From contig OY720345.1 in the NCBI GenBank assembly GCA_963082975.1, positions 3,981,001 to 4,045,000 of the forward strand: DNA of 64,000 bases, read 5' to 3'. Numbering within the stretch: position 1 is the first letter of the stretch; every line of letters starts with the position of its first letter. The translations under genes were made by a program, and so were the position numbers. Of the stretch, positions 23,311-37,500 are shown one piece after another. The notes beneath the pieces were generated by a model. It made no database searches and was not told the DNA's origin. It saw nothing but the letters and a program-made list of their open reading frames with translations. This DNA is from Labia minor. Its lineage: Eukaryota; Arthropoda; Insecta; Dermaptera; Spongiphoridae.

Positions 23311-24559
23311 AGGTAGGGAGGTCAGATAAGCGACAACTTTTATTCCAAATGTTCGTCCTCCCTAGCTGTGACGTCATCAATAAGAAGGTGTAAAGAAAAG
23401 GGCTGTTTTTAGGGTTTTCCCGACAATTATTCGATTTTTTCTCGCCGGAAAAACCATCCTTGGACTTCAACGAACATTTTAAAAAAAGAATTGTCAAAAT
23501 TGGTCCAGGCGTTATTGAGTGATGCAATTACAAAAGTCATTTTTATTTATAAGATTTGAAGGATTTAATATTTAATATTTATGTTAGAAAAAAAAAAACA
23601 AAAAAAAAATATGAAAAACTCTGAATTTGTGTTATAATATCCTATCAATCAATTGCAGAGACTGCTTAGAATTTAGAGAACAAAACTACTAACTACTGTG
23701 AGTTTAATTAAAAAAATTAAAATTCAATTTAATTTAATATAATATAATACTTGTATCAATATTGAAATATTCAGTATTTTATAATATTTAGTTTTCATTC
23801 ATTTTCACTTGAAAGTAAAATTATTTCTATTATTATTATTATTATTATTAAATAAGAAACAAATATGGAATAATATCGTTGATAAATATGATTAAAGAAT
23901 TCCCTTTTATAATTTTTAATAAATAAATGAGTCATTTAAAGTGAACACCTTGGAAGTGTACACCTTTATACATTATGAGCTGTAATTCGTCGCAATCCTT
24001 GTCTTTCTTTTTTTTTTTCTAATTATCCGACTTTTATGAGACATTAAGTAGAAGTAGAGAGAGCCTCTTAAGTGAACGCTTAAAATTGATTAGATGTGAT
24101 TAAAACAGAATCCGACATTACATCATCTTTATTTCAGATCAATGGACAGATTAATTTACTTATCGTCGGCAACAATGTAAGCATCTGACCTTGTTGCAAG
24201 TTCAGAAGGGCTACAATCTACAGAAAGAAAGAAAGAAAGAAAGAAGATCCGAGTCTGGGAATCCCCGATAAAGAGAATTGCACTGAATCATTTATTATTA
24301 TTATTTTCAAATCACCTTGTGATTATTTTTCTTCCTGTTTAAAATTCCAACCTGATTATATTTTATTGAATTGGGACTTTCCAAAATACCAAAATATCAA
24401 TTATATATATAAATCATTAATCACACAATCTCATTACTCTTTAACTCTTCTTTAACAGAAAAAACATTTTTTGTTGTTTTTTTAATTTTTTTATTTATTT
24501 AAAAATATTGTATGTACCAATGTGTATATGGTAAATTCATTAAAATATTTCACAACTCA
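23311..24559. other. Intergenic DNA with a complex block
   Basis: No gene is supported. A more complex block at about 23930-24290, with a (GAAA)n run at 24221-24244, is not obviously repetitive and could be regulatory. Confidence 0.35.
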
Positions 24560-25068
24560 TAGATATCCGTCCGTCCGTCTAGATGTGTACAGCCTGAACG
24601 GCTCAACGGATTTTGATGAAATTTGGTCTATTTACTTAATGCATCAATATGATGAATTGATCAACTTTTGGTGAATATACGGAAAACAGAAGTGGTAGAA
24701 TTAGTGATCGACGATAGGAAGGGAAGGATTATTTTCACACCAAGTTTCACATTAGGAGATTTTTTACATATCTCCACTCCAATGATGCACTTTGTATTGG
24801 TTTTATGTTTGAGAAAATCATCTTCATTAGTTTTTTCTTAATTTAAAATTATATGACGTCACCCAGTCCTTCATGACGTCACAGCCAGCTCCTACTTATA
24901 TATTATAAATAAAATAAAATTAAAAATATTTATGTTATATGCCCCTATCTGTTTTTTATTACATTAATAGATAAGTATATTAAAGTTATTTGAAATTGTT
25001 TTTGTAGCTGGAAATCACTTTATTTCAAACGTCAATCGGTTCTGTGCCTGGCCACAGGTCAACTTATT
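24560..25068 (-). repeat. Interspersed repeat family A, inverted copy
   Basis: Reverse-complement match to 47826-48470, including the (CCGT)n run, the CAACGGATTTTGATGAAATT block, the paired TGACGTCA sites and the terminal GGCCACAGGTCAACTTATT. Confidence 0.8.
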
Positions 25069-25861
25069 TTATTATAATATAAAGTAAGTGATTAAATTTA
25101 CTAAATTTTAAGTATAATTTTTAGTATATTAAAGAATAAGAAGTTAGTTGGTTCTATTATCATCTTTTAAAATAATAAAATTATCATGGTTTATATGTAC
25201 TATCTGATAAACATAAATAATAGAAAAGACATGAAATCATCCCTCCCCACCCCGCACCCACGCATCCTTCAACCCATTAGTTGAGAACAAGTAATGGAAA
25301 ACTTTTTCATCGTCTATTGTGGTTGCAGAACTGCACGGCGACTACATTATTCTCTCTCTTTCTTGTTTCTTTTTCCTTCTTCTTCTTTATCTAGATATCT
25401 AAAACAATATTTCTTTTATAATCTATATAGGTATAGGTATATAATAATAATAAATTAATAATGCATAGCAATTAAATCACGAATGGCTCAGTACAAGAAT
25501 GTATAAAATAAAATTAAATAGAATTAAATAATAATTAATGAGATGTGTGTGTGTGTTCAATATGATGAAATAAAGATTACTTGATAGTTTAATGGAAATC
25601 TTGTTGCTTAGGTCAGGTTTTCAATAATACAACAGTTGAGAAGAAGAATAAATCAATATTTATATAACCATTTTAATTGAAGAGATAATTGATAAAATGT
25701 AGTAGTGAATAAATCAATTCTTGTTATAAAAATGTAAAAAAAAGAGAATAATCAATAATAAATAAATAAATATTATCAAGTGTTTTAAGTATAATTAAGA
25801 ATAATTGAATTTTTTTTTTTTATTTTATTTTATTAAAACTTTCTTCAATTCAAAAACTTGT
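25069..25861. other. AT-rich intergenic DNA
   Basis: No gene or named element. A C-rich patch lies near 25236-25270. Confidence 0.4.
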
Positions 25862-26490
25862 GGAAATGCTAGGAAGCATTACTATCAACGAACTTTTATT
25901 CCTATTTATCACAAAATTGCATAATTAATTAATTCCAATTAATATTTATTATAATTTATATATACTATTATATATATTATTTATTTATATTTATTTATAT
26001 TTATTTAAATGAAATAAAATTATTTAATTTACAGAATGAAAATGTAATTTTAATCAAAAGAAAAAATAATTAATTATAATTATAATGATACGATCGAAGA
26101 TGCGCTGAAAACATCGCTTATTTATAATTATTTTTATAATTTATAATTAAAAAATTATTATCCCTGGAATTTCCCTAATGTTCCCGGGCATTTTTTTAAT
26201 GTCTATAATATTGCCTAAACATTTTTTTCTTTACAATTTTACATTATAATAACACGAATTACAGTAGTTATAATATATGGGAAATTTTCAACTTGGACCG
26301 CCAATTTGCCCATGTCAACCCAACCGAATTTTAAAAAACCAAAACCACTTTACATTTACACTTTTTTAAGCTCTACTCAAATCCAAAATCAAAATTTATA
26401 ATACTATCTCTCACGAGATAGTAAAAATCGAAAATTTTTGGCGACAGACACACAGACATATCGATTTTAGAAACGAACTAAAAGTTGGTT
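25862..26490 (-). repeat. Interspersed repeat family B, copy 2
   Basis: Shares its hairpin end, the GATACGATCGAAGATGCGCTG block and the GGCGACAGACACACAGACAT end with 18660-19345. Confidence 0.7.
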
Positions 26491-26559
26491 GAAAATGAAA
26501 AAATAAAGCAATGATAAAAAGAAAAAAAAAGAAAAAAAAAATGAATGTATCAAGTAATG

Positions 26560-27170
26560 TTCAAGGGGTGAGTGGAGTGGAGTGAGATGGGGGTGGGGGT
26601 TGGATCATTGACCGTCGTCGTTGATGTCTATGGAATGGATTGGATTGGATTGTTGGAGGCGATGTGGTGGTCCATGGTTGATGGTCAGTGCCGGTTACGG
26701 AAGGTGGAGGTGTTGGTTCCGTTGGCGACCGTAAGGTCACCATTCCGGATAGCGATTGGTGGATGTCTTCTGGCCAATGGGCGTTGGGGCCGAAGGCGTG
26801 CCCGGGGTGCGAGTGCCTTCCACTTTTCCCGTGACCAATTTCGTAATAATGAGCGGCGGGCGGGGGACGTAGGGGTTCCGTAAGTGGGATGGGGGGGGGA
26901 GGACGGTGCGACCCGCTATTTAAAGCTTGTCGCGGCCGGGGAGGGTTGTCTACCGGCTGCGCTCTCGTCGCTACATCGACTCACCACGCGCTTCCTCCAA
27001 GACAGACGGATCCTCTTCTTCGTTCGACGGTGCTGTCCGTGGTCAGTCAGTGGTCGTAGTGTTGAGTCGTGTCCCTCCCGACAACCCTGGAGTTTGCCGC
27101 GTTTGGAGTGCTCAGTCACGGTTTGCAACCCCGTTACACCCAGAAAAAAACAACCCCTACAACGAACAAG
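26560..27170 (+). promoter_or_regulatory. GC-rich promoter and 5'UTR of tyrosine hydroxylase
   Basis: A sharp GC-rich island in an A/T background, ending at the TH start codon. A TATA-like TATTTAA at 26917-26923 predicts transcription starting near 26945-26955 and a 5'UTR of about 220 nt with no obvious intron. Several open frames cross the island on both strands, but none shows protein-like content. They are expected by chance in GC-rich DNA. Confidence 0.65.
26917..26923 (+). promoter_or_regulatory. TATA-like box of the TH promoter
   Basis: TATTTAA inside the GC-rich island, about 250 bp before the TH ATG. It is the only A/T-rich core-promoter-like element in the island. Confidence 0.5.
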
Positions 27171-28101
27171 ATGATGGCCGTAGCAGCTGCCCAAAAGAAC
27201 CGCGAGATGTTCGCCATCAAGAAATCTTACAGTATTGAAGTAAGTTCATCAAAAAAAATGATTATTATTATTATTTAAATATTTTCATTTAATTATCCAT
27301 TCCAAATTAATTAATAAATAAATAAAATTACATAGATATTTAGTCAATACATAAATTTATTTTAATTTTAAATATTTTCTTTGTCCCTTTAAAAAAAAAA
27401 ATGTTCGTTTCTCTTTTTATTATATACTTAATAACAAAAATAAATTTACTGAGTAAATATATGTACTTACTTGTATAAAAATAAATAAGTAATAATATTA
27501 ATGAGAAATATTAACAAACAAACAAAAAAAAAAGCAAGTCAGTTGAAGAAAAGAAGCGACGGGGATATTGAAAATGAAAATGGTATCCTTTCTTTAAAAC
27601 GAAAAATTAAATTAAATATACTTTCTATATTATAAATGACATTTTTTTTTGTATAGGTTTATTAATATTTATTTATTTATTTTTACATATTATGCATGTC
27701 TTGTATTTAAATGAAATATTTTCATTAAAGTTTTAGAACGAATAATAACATTGAATTTATTTTGTTGGAAACAACTTTATAAGATAACCAAATGACAATT
27801 TTATCATGTCATATTTTCATATTTATCGAGAGAACAAAAATAACAATATACGCATTTAAATTATATATATATAGATATAAACAAAAATTTTTGTTTCTTT
27901 CAAAAAAATTAAAAATTTAAAAAAATATTATATAAAAAGAAAATAAATTTTAATAAGAAAAAGAAAAATGATTATTTAATTAATTTATTTATTTATTACT
28001 TTGAAACACTTTATATTTAAAAATATTATAATTTTATTTTATAATTTATTAATTAAAAAAATTATTAGATGAATTTATAAAGACGTAAACAAAATAATAA
28101 A

Positions 28102-28137
<36 letters not shown>

Positions 28138-31100
28138 TTATTATTTTTATTTATTTTTTCTATTAATGAATTAAGTAATTGATTTATATATTTATAATAA
28201 TAAAATTATTTTCTGATCACACGTTAACTGTTTAAAAAGAAAAAAAAAAATAGAGAGATCGATCTACTTTTTAAACAATTGGGAAATTGACAAAAAAGGA
28301 ATTCACCTTCGTTTTTATTTTATTTTTTTTTTATTATTTTATTTTTTTAATTTAACCATAAAAATAACTCGAATTCATTTGTGATAAATTATTATAGAAA
28401 CAGAAAGAAACAAAGAGGCCTTGGTTGGAGGTGATCGGTAATGGGTATCCATTCTTCTTATACAATAATTATGAAATAAACCAAACGGGTATTTGTTGTT
28501 GTTGCACTTGGAAGATTATTCATCTTAATTAAAATGATTTTTCAAATGTAAGAGTAACAAATAAATAAAAGCAGAAAGAATTTTATTATTATTATTATTA
28601 TTGTGCAGATCATACATTCCCATTGTAGGTATAGGAATAAATATATATTTAATAAATATATTCGTATATCCACTATGGTAGATGGTAGATACAAAAGTGA
28701 ATTTGTGGTATAGTAGGATAGATATATGACAAGCGGAATAATAATAGGCGAGAGGATGGACGAGGTTGCTTTGTGAGCGAAGTCGCCCATTGACCGACCC
28801 CTCATGTCACTCGCGTCACCAGCCACGTGATGGAGGGCCCTCCAAAATGAACCACCTGTTTTCAAAATTAATTCCAATCCTCTAACACGTTCAGTAACGT
28901 TGATAGCAAAAAGAAAAAAAAAAAAAAAGATAGTATCATTAACATGCAAATATAAATATATATATATATATATATATATTTACTAAATATACGAGGGTGG
29001 GGTGAAAAGTTTCCAACCTGGCCAAGAGAAAAACGATGTTTTTAAATTTTTTTTTTTTGCTATATTTTTCAACATAATCTCCATCAACAACACTGACACA
29101 TTTCTCATAAATGTGTTCTAATTAATTTAATTAATTAATTAGTTTAATTTAATTTGATTTAATTTAAATTTCATCAACAGTTATGAATCGACGTAAAAAT
29201 TCGTTTGGATTACGCCTACAGTGCCAAATTGTCGGTAGAAATGGTTTTACGAAACAGTTTTTGGTCTAACGTTAGCAAACGCGGCACCCACGTTGCACAC
29301 AGCTTTCCACGCAAATATTTCGCACACATTCAGCTGACATCGTACAGGTCTCAGCTATCTTGAATGTTGAAATATAAAGCAAAAAATAAATTTAAAAACA
29401 TCGTTTTTCTTAGTCTCAGGCCGGAAACTTTTAACTCTACCCCCGTATATATAAGAAGTAGTATATTATAGTTTATATTTATATAAATTTTATTCATACG
29501 TAGATAATAAATTAAGAAACAATTTTTAATTTTCTAATAAAAGTGATAAATATGAATAAATTATATATTATTATAAATATGTAATAAATGTTGTTTGAAA
29601 ATTTGTTGAAAAATGTAATAATGTAATTGAAAAGAGAAATGATTAAACATTTCCGATTAATAAGAATGTTTTACTAATAAATGAGTACCTTAAAGAAAAA
29701 AAAAAGAAAATAAATCATTGGATTGATTAAATCAGCAAACAAACACCTGATTAAATGGAATGAAGGAAGCTGATATGTTTTCTGAGTTGAAGGAAATAAT
29801 ATTCATGGCCTTGCACTTAAGGCGGGTGGGTCACCATAATCATCGCACGAGGGAAGAGCAAAGTACCGGTTATTCAGTTAATTTCGAGAAGAGCACCTCT
29901 TATTCAGTCTAAGCTAATTGCATGCTCGATGCACTCGAGCGAAGCATTCATTATATTATACTATACTTATAGTATAGTGAGAGAGAAAGAGAGAGAAAAA
30001 AAAAGAAAAATATCTAAAAATAGGAAATATATTCTATTTTAAATTATATAATAGTTATTTTAAAAGAGATAACTGAAATTAATTTTAAATGATTTCTTTT
30101 TTCTTAAAAGTTTGTGACAAATTTTATTTTATTATATCTACCATATACATATATGTAATTTATATGTAGTACTGACCTCTGTGGGACTATCCAATATTAT
30201 TACTCTTACTAATTATTGTTTATACAACATTTATGTTGTAAGAGAAATTACGTCATAGACTTTTATAAATAGAAAAATATTATTATATTTTTTTTTTCTC
30301 ATTTACAAAACAGAATAAATTTATAAAAATTAAAAATCGTTAATTAAAAAAAATTAAAAAAAAAATTTTTTAAATATTAAATTAATAAAAATTAAATAAA
30401 GTATTTTTTTTTCAAAGTTACCTGACATGTTATGATATTTATTATATAATAATTAGTTGATAGCATATTATCAATTCATATTTTGAAATGAACAAATCAA
30501 GTTTAAAATTATAATAATTAGTATATTGTAATGTATTTGTCTAAATATTAAAACAAAATTAATAAATAATAATCAAAGAAATAATTCAATAATCACATCT
30601 ATTACTACTAATCACTTGTTGTCAAAAAAATAGTTTGAATAATTATAATAATAATTAATAACTAAAGGTTAGTCAAGGTAATTTTAAAAAAAGAAAGAAA
30701 AGTAATAAATGAAATAATATACTCGTATATCAAAATATAATAAATATTAAATAAAATAAAATGTTAAATATTTTTAGAAAAATATTTAAATTAATTCAAA
30801 TTATAAAAAAAAATTAGAAAAATAAACAACATTCTACATTGATATTCATTTTCTCTTCAATGATTAATATTAATTAATACAAGAAATTATAAGGCTAATT
30901 CAATTAATTAAAGAAAAAAAAATTAAAATAAAATATTTTTCAAAAATCTCAAGGTTTTTTGCATATATTTATTATAATTTCAATAATAATTTTATTAAGT
31001 GTTACAAAAAAAAAAATTGATCTTATATTATTTTTTAATATTTTATAATTCATATCTATGAATAGATAGAAATAAATTAAGCATTACAAAAAAGAATATA

Positions 31101-31535
31101 TAATGAATAAAAAAAATCTTAATAGAAAATAAATTTCAAAAAATAACGGGGAAATCTAATAGAATGGATTTTTTGTCCGATTTCCGAGCCGATTATCCTA
31201 ATTAGAGACCTGAGGCAGCGACCTTCCGGTGTACCTACCTAATCGCTTTACATTGAGCTATTAAACTCAAGGTGAAAGATAGAGTGGTGGATGATAATAA
31301 TAACTAAAGATTTTCAGGAAAATTGATTTATCCATTATAAGATTTCCAGAGCCCCTGGCAATTATACATCCAAACTAACAGTTAAGATTAGCATTAAATC
31401 TATCCCATTAAATCCCATTTCAATCGAATATTAATATTAACATCAATTAGTAAGATTTATTTTAATATTTGATTATTTTTAATATAAAAAAAAATAAATA
31501 ATAATTTAGTAAATATAATAATATATAAATAAATA

Positions 31536-31569
<34 letters not shown>

Positions 31570-34500
31570 ATCTCTGAAATTTCACATATATCAATAAATA
31601 AAAAAAAATAATTATAAAATAAAATGGAAAACAATTATTATATTAATATAAAGAATAAATATTATAAAGTAATTATTTATAATAATGAAAATTGAATATA
31701 AGTTTAAATGAGATCTACCACATACGGGTTATATTAAATATAATAGAAAATTTATAGTTTTACACGAAAATTAATTATTTTCAAAATGTTAGATAAATTT
31801 TATAAATGTTTTTTTTTTTATTTTATTTATTTTTACTTGGCGATGAGGTCTTTAAAAAATTGTCAATAATGATACACATATTTTTTATTTATAATAATAT
31901 AAAATATTTATTATTTCAATTCAGAGCGATTGAAAAATCTAATAAATTTAAATTACTTTTATTTTTTATTTTATTTATTTTTTTATTTAATTAATATAAG
32001 ACTATTGATTTAAAAAAAATCAAGATGCTTATCTTTGTTTTTTTTATAGAATAGATAATTTCGAAAGAATTTTTCATTATATTTGAAAGGATTTTAGAAA
32101 AATTTATTTCCACGATGGTGAATGTTGACATATTAAAAAAAAGGTGGATCGCGTGAATTGACTGTTGATTTGTCCTTCCACAATTAAAGAATGCACTGAC
32201 CATGAAGGTAAACCAATGTTTTGTTTTAAATGAGAACGATTGATCATTTTATGTAACATTTAAGAGATCAATTCGAGAATGCTTTCTTATGAGAATCTTA
32301 CATGAAGGTTTCTGTGCTTTTTTTGGGGAAGAACATTCAATGGCAATTGATTCATTTTCAAGGTAAAGATAAAAAAAAATGTCAATTAAAATTATGTTTT
32401 TTCATTAATATGTATGTCACAGATAACCAAATAAAGAAATTTTTGTTGGACATTTTTTACTAATAAAATAAAAAAGGGAGTAAATGTTTTAAAACTTAAA
32501 ATATTAATTTAATTTATCAAAATAAAAACAAAAAAAATATAAAATTATATACTATAATAAATTAAAATAAAAATTAAAATTTTAATTAATTTGTGTTATA
32601 CTCGTAGATATATATAATAAAAGAATTTTTATTTTATAAGTATATAAAAATAAATTTAATATCATAAATATAAAAAAAAAATGACGTACGTATATATATG
32701 ATATAGAACAACGGATATCAATTTTCGCAGGATGATTAATTTTTCACCACTTCTGGATAAGACATTGTTTTGGGTCAGGGGCGAGCCCCTCTCTCTATTT
32801 ATCTCGGCCAAACATACATGAAAAATGCATTCAACGTTCAAACTCACTTACACTTTTATTAAGTAATTTCAATCACCCAGGGATAAGTTTATAATTTATT
32901 TATTTTTTTTATATTATTAATTTATTGGTATTTGGTATAGGTAGTTTTTTTTTATTTTTATTTTTTAATTTTAATGAAAAAGTTCAGTCAAAGGTTGTAA
33001 ATAAAAGGATCAAAAATAATAAGAGGATTTTTCGTTGAGAAGGAAATGTACTGAAAGTCTTTTGATCTTGGCCTGAATCAAAGGAAATTGGTTAGTTCCG
33101 TTTGTTTGTGATTCGCAATGGCTGGTTGCTGATCGGCCGGTTGCGTCGTCGGGCTGTTTCCACAAGAATTACCAATCTGAATGGGAAATTGACTTCCCAA
33201 TTGAAATATGTTCCCTGTTAGTTGCCAATTGTCTTTACTAAAGTAAATGGAATCTTCAAGTATTATATAACTGTAAACTATCATAAATCATAGCCTAAAG
33301 TCAAACAAAATCTTTTTTATTTTTTTTTATTCAATTTTAATTTCATCTTTCGAATCACATCTTCAATCTGTTGGGATTCCCTTGGAGATTGTTATTCAGT
33401 AATCTGAGAGCGCACGTTCCAGCTGCTCTATCCAGGATATCCAGGATCCTTCTTAAGTCTTATCTACGGCTCAGAGTCAACGATGGAGGACGAGTTAAGC
33501 CTCCACCCAAACATATTCCCTTAAAAAAAAAAAAAAAAAGAAAAAAAAGATACTTATCGATCAATATAAAGAATAAAAGAAAAGTTTCCGCTCAAAATAA
33601 AAAATAAAATAAAAAAAAAATCTAATAGTATGTTCTATCAGATAAAACGATATCGAAAAGAATAAATCAAATTCAAATGTAAAAAAAAAGAAAGAAAGAT
33701 CTTGAGAGTTCATTTTATAACCTGCAGCCACAGGTGGCCGGATTTTACCCTTAAACGAAAGATTAATTCAGTAATCATAATAATAATAATAATAATAATA
33801 ATTTTTTATTTATTTTAAATGAATACAAAATAATACATATTTTTAAAATATGTAATCTTATAAAGTAATTAATTTTTTTTTATTTTTTTTTTTTATTCTA
33901 GAATGGTTACCCTTCCAGAAGAAGATCTCTTGTGGATGATGCCCGATTTGAAACTATTGTTGTTAAACAAACTAAGCAATGTGTTTTGGAAGAAGCTCGA
34001 CAACGAAGCAATGGTTAGTTTTATTTTAATTCACTTCACTTAATGTTTGATTTTTCTTCTTTTTTTTCTTTGTACGTTTGTTTAAATCATACTAAATCAT
34101 ATTAAGATATGTACATTTCATTCATTGGGTTTATTTTTTTAATTTTTTTTTTTTTTGTTTTTTAAATCTATTAAATCTATTTTTGATTCAGATATTTACT
34201 AAAATTTTTATTTAGTCAAATTAAGGAAAAAAAAAATTAATAAAAATTTAAAAATTAAAATTAAAATGTTTTTTTTTTAAATAAATAAATAAGTTAAAAT
34301 TAGATTATTTATTATAAATTATTATTTTGTTTTTATTTAATAAAGTTAATATATAATAAAATATAAATTTATAAAGAATAGGTATCATGTGTGCATTTTA
34401 TTTAATATTTTTTTTTATGTGTAATGTATATGTAATTTTGCATGTTCAATGTTGTTTGTTTGTTTTGTATTTGTTGTGATCATCTGTACTTACTGTGTAA

Positions 34501-37500
34501 TGAATCGCTACAATCAGACGATGAACATCCCTCATACACTGATGAGATTGTTGTTGAAACTTCTTCCGATGAGGTCGTTGAAGAGACCACCACTACTGAA
34601 TCAGGTAGCTTTTTTGAATAATAATAAAAAATAAATAAATAAATTTACAAGGTTAAAATAACAAATTTAAAAAAAAAAAAAAAACCTTGACACGAGCATT
34701 CAAGCACGTATTTCATCCCGTAGCACAAACTTTTTGTTTCACTCCTAATTATAAATAATAAAAAAATAAAAGACAATTCATTTGTCTATTTTTTTTTTGT
34801 TTTTCATTTATTTTGATTTGATAAATAAAAATAAATTCATAGATTTAATTTTTTTTTTAATTTTATTTAAAAAAAAAAAAAAACAAATATAATGAATATA
34901 ATTTAAACCAATAAATTAAATGGCATGATTTATTAATATATATCAGTGATTCCCAAAGTGTGAGCCGCGAAATATTCAATTAATTTTTCTAATTAAAATT
35001 CCCGAATTTTTTCAATATAGTTCTAAGAAAAAACACAAAAAAGTAAGTAAGATGATTTTGCGATGCTCTGAAACATTTCCGATAGGGGGGCGGGGGGCGC
35101 GATGAAAATTATGATTGAAAATTGGGCCGTGAATACTAAAGGGTTGAGAAACACTGTCGTAAGCTTTTGAAAAATCTGATGTATTAAGGGAAGCTCAAAA
35201 AATCCGATTATTTACGGACCAGAAAAGATTGGGAACCTCTGATATTAATTATTTAATGCATGATGGTTGCACATTGCATGAATTTTATGTGTGTGTGTGT
35301 GTCATTTAGAAGAAATCCCTGTTATTGACGAGGTGACAGCGCCTGAACCCGAACCCGAATCTCAAACCATAGAATTTGCCAACAATAATGAGTCCATAGG
35401 TACACCTGAAGAGAATGAAGAAATTCCAAATGACACAGAAGGTATATATATATTATACACACAATTTGCACGCTTTTGATATTTCTATGTTTTTCTATTT
35501 ATTGCTTATTTTTTTCACATCTACATGATATACATGATCTACATGTAAGATGAATAGATCATTTGTTGTTATATTATGTATGCATGAATGAATATACTTA
35601 CAATCTACATCTACTATATTATATGTAAATATAAAAAAATATATTCTTCATTATATATATATATATATCTATATCTATATATGTAAAGTATGTTTTTTTC
35701 AAACGTATTTTATTCTAAATAGAGAGAATTAAAATACAATATTATTAGATTTTATACGAAAATATACACAATTAATAGATACTCTATACCTAGAGAGAAT
35801 TAAATTACACGTTCTTTCTAGGTAAGATTTTCTTAAACAATATAAACAAATTATTAATGTTATTTTCAATGATAATAATAATTAATAATAATTAATTAAT
35901 AATTTAGTCTTTTAACTTATCACTAGATGGGAGCATTGTAGGTTAGGTGGCGGCAACTTTATATATATATAATAAATATTCTTCTTAAAGTAATATTTTT
36001 TCTTAATTAAATATAAAATTTTGGTTACTAATTGGTAATTTTCTATACATATTAAAGTAGAAACAATGAATTTGATTCATATACCTATAAAAACAATGTT
36101 TTGTTTTAAAAAGACTTAGTCTTCTTATATATGGTAGGTATATATATATATATTATATATAAATTAAAATGAAACCTTTAAACGTTTTTTTTTTTTTTAA
36201 TTTATAATGAATTTTTATTTTTTCTGATCTTTATAACAAAAAAGAGATTATATAATATTATTTTATAAAAACAATTCATTCAATTATCATGATAAATAAT
36301 TAATAAAAATTAATTAATACGATATATTTATTTATAAATAAAAATATTTTAAAAAGTAATAATAATAATAATATTAATAGGTAATATCACAATTTATGTT
36401 TATTCATCAAAATAATTTAAGAAAAAAAAATGGATTACTTACTTTATTTTTTATAATAAACTCAATTCTATTGTATTAAATCTACTAAAATGAAAGACAT
36501 TCACATTTTAAGTATATAATAACATACGTATACATACATACACAAATGTATTATGTGGAGTGTACTCGTAATAATAAATTTTAATCAATTCACCTGTTTA
36601 ATCCTTTGTCACTAATATAAGCATTCTTACTGTCTCTTAACTTTTTAATGCATTCTTAATGTAATTTAATTAACTATCAAAGAGAAATAATTCAATTAAA
36701 TGGATTAATTCTTCTTCTAATAATAAATCCCCTTCGAGAATATTAAGAGGGATCAAATTTAAATGCGACTAAATACCTTCCTCTTAAGTTGGTACAGAGA
36801 ATTGTAAAGAAAAAAAATGTACACTCTCAAAAAAAAGAATGAATGGAATTGCTTGTGGCACAATGTGGAATGGAAAAGGAGGAATTGATGGAGTTGGAGT
36901 GGAGGAAGGTGTGGGTGGTGGGGGAGTGAGGTAAAAAGTCAAAAGGGATAGAAGAGGCGACATAAGAAAAAAAAATGAACTGAAAATTTACTTTATATTT
37001 CAAGTTGTGCTTTTGAAAAGGCAAATTCCTCGACCCATTATCCTCATTGTGCGTCACTTCCTCTCACTTTAGAACTGAAAAAAAGTGTAATCGAACAGGC
37101 GGGGGTGGAAGGCGTCGGGGTTGTTGGAGAGTAAAATATGAATAAATGCTAAATGCAACGTTTAGTTTAGGAATAAAATTCATCTCCCTTTTCTCTGTCA
37201 TTGATTGCTTTTCTCAATTGAATCGTAAATTCAAATAACAAAATAAAATTCGAGGAAAATTATATTAAAAATATTTATTTTTTCCATTTGCATTTTTTAT
37301 TTTTTTAATTTCATTAGAATATTTAATTTAAAATAAAATTGAAGTATAAATAAAATTAATTTATTTATTTATTTTTTTTTTTATAAATTATTAATATTCA
37401 TTAAATATATATAACCTTTGTTTTGTACGTACTACTCAACAACAACACCTATATAAATATATTAAATGATGAGGTGTCCTATAATCAGTAGAACGGGTCC

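Noticed and set aside
26561-27238. Open frames on both strands in the TH promoter island
   Set aside because: GC-rich DNA has few stop codons by chance. The frames overlap each other on both strands, lack recognisable motifs, and sit in promoter and 5'UTR sequence.
28542-28949. Minus-strand 135-codon frame
   Set aside because: Composition is low-complexity (poly-F, poly-I) at both ends, it has no recognisable domain, and it lies within TH intron 1.
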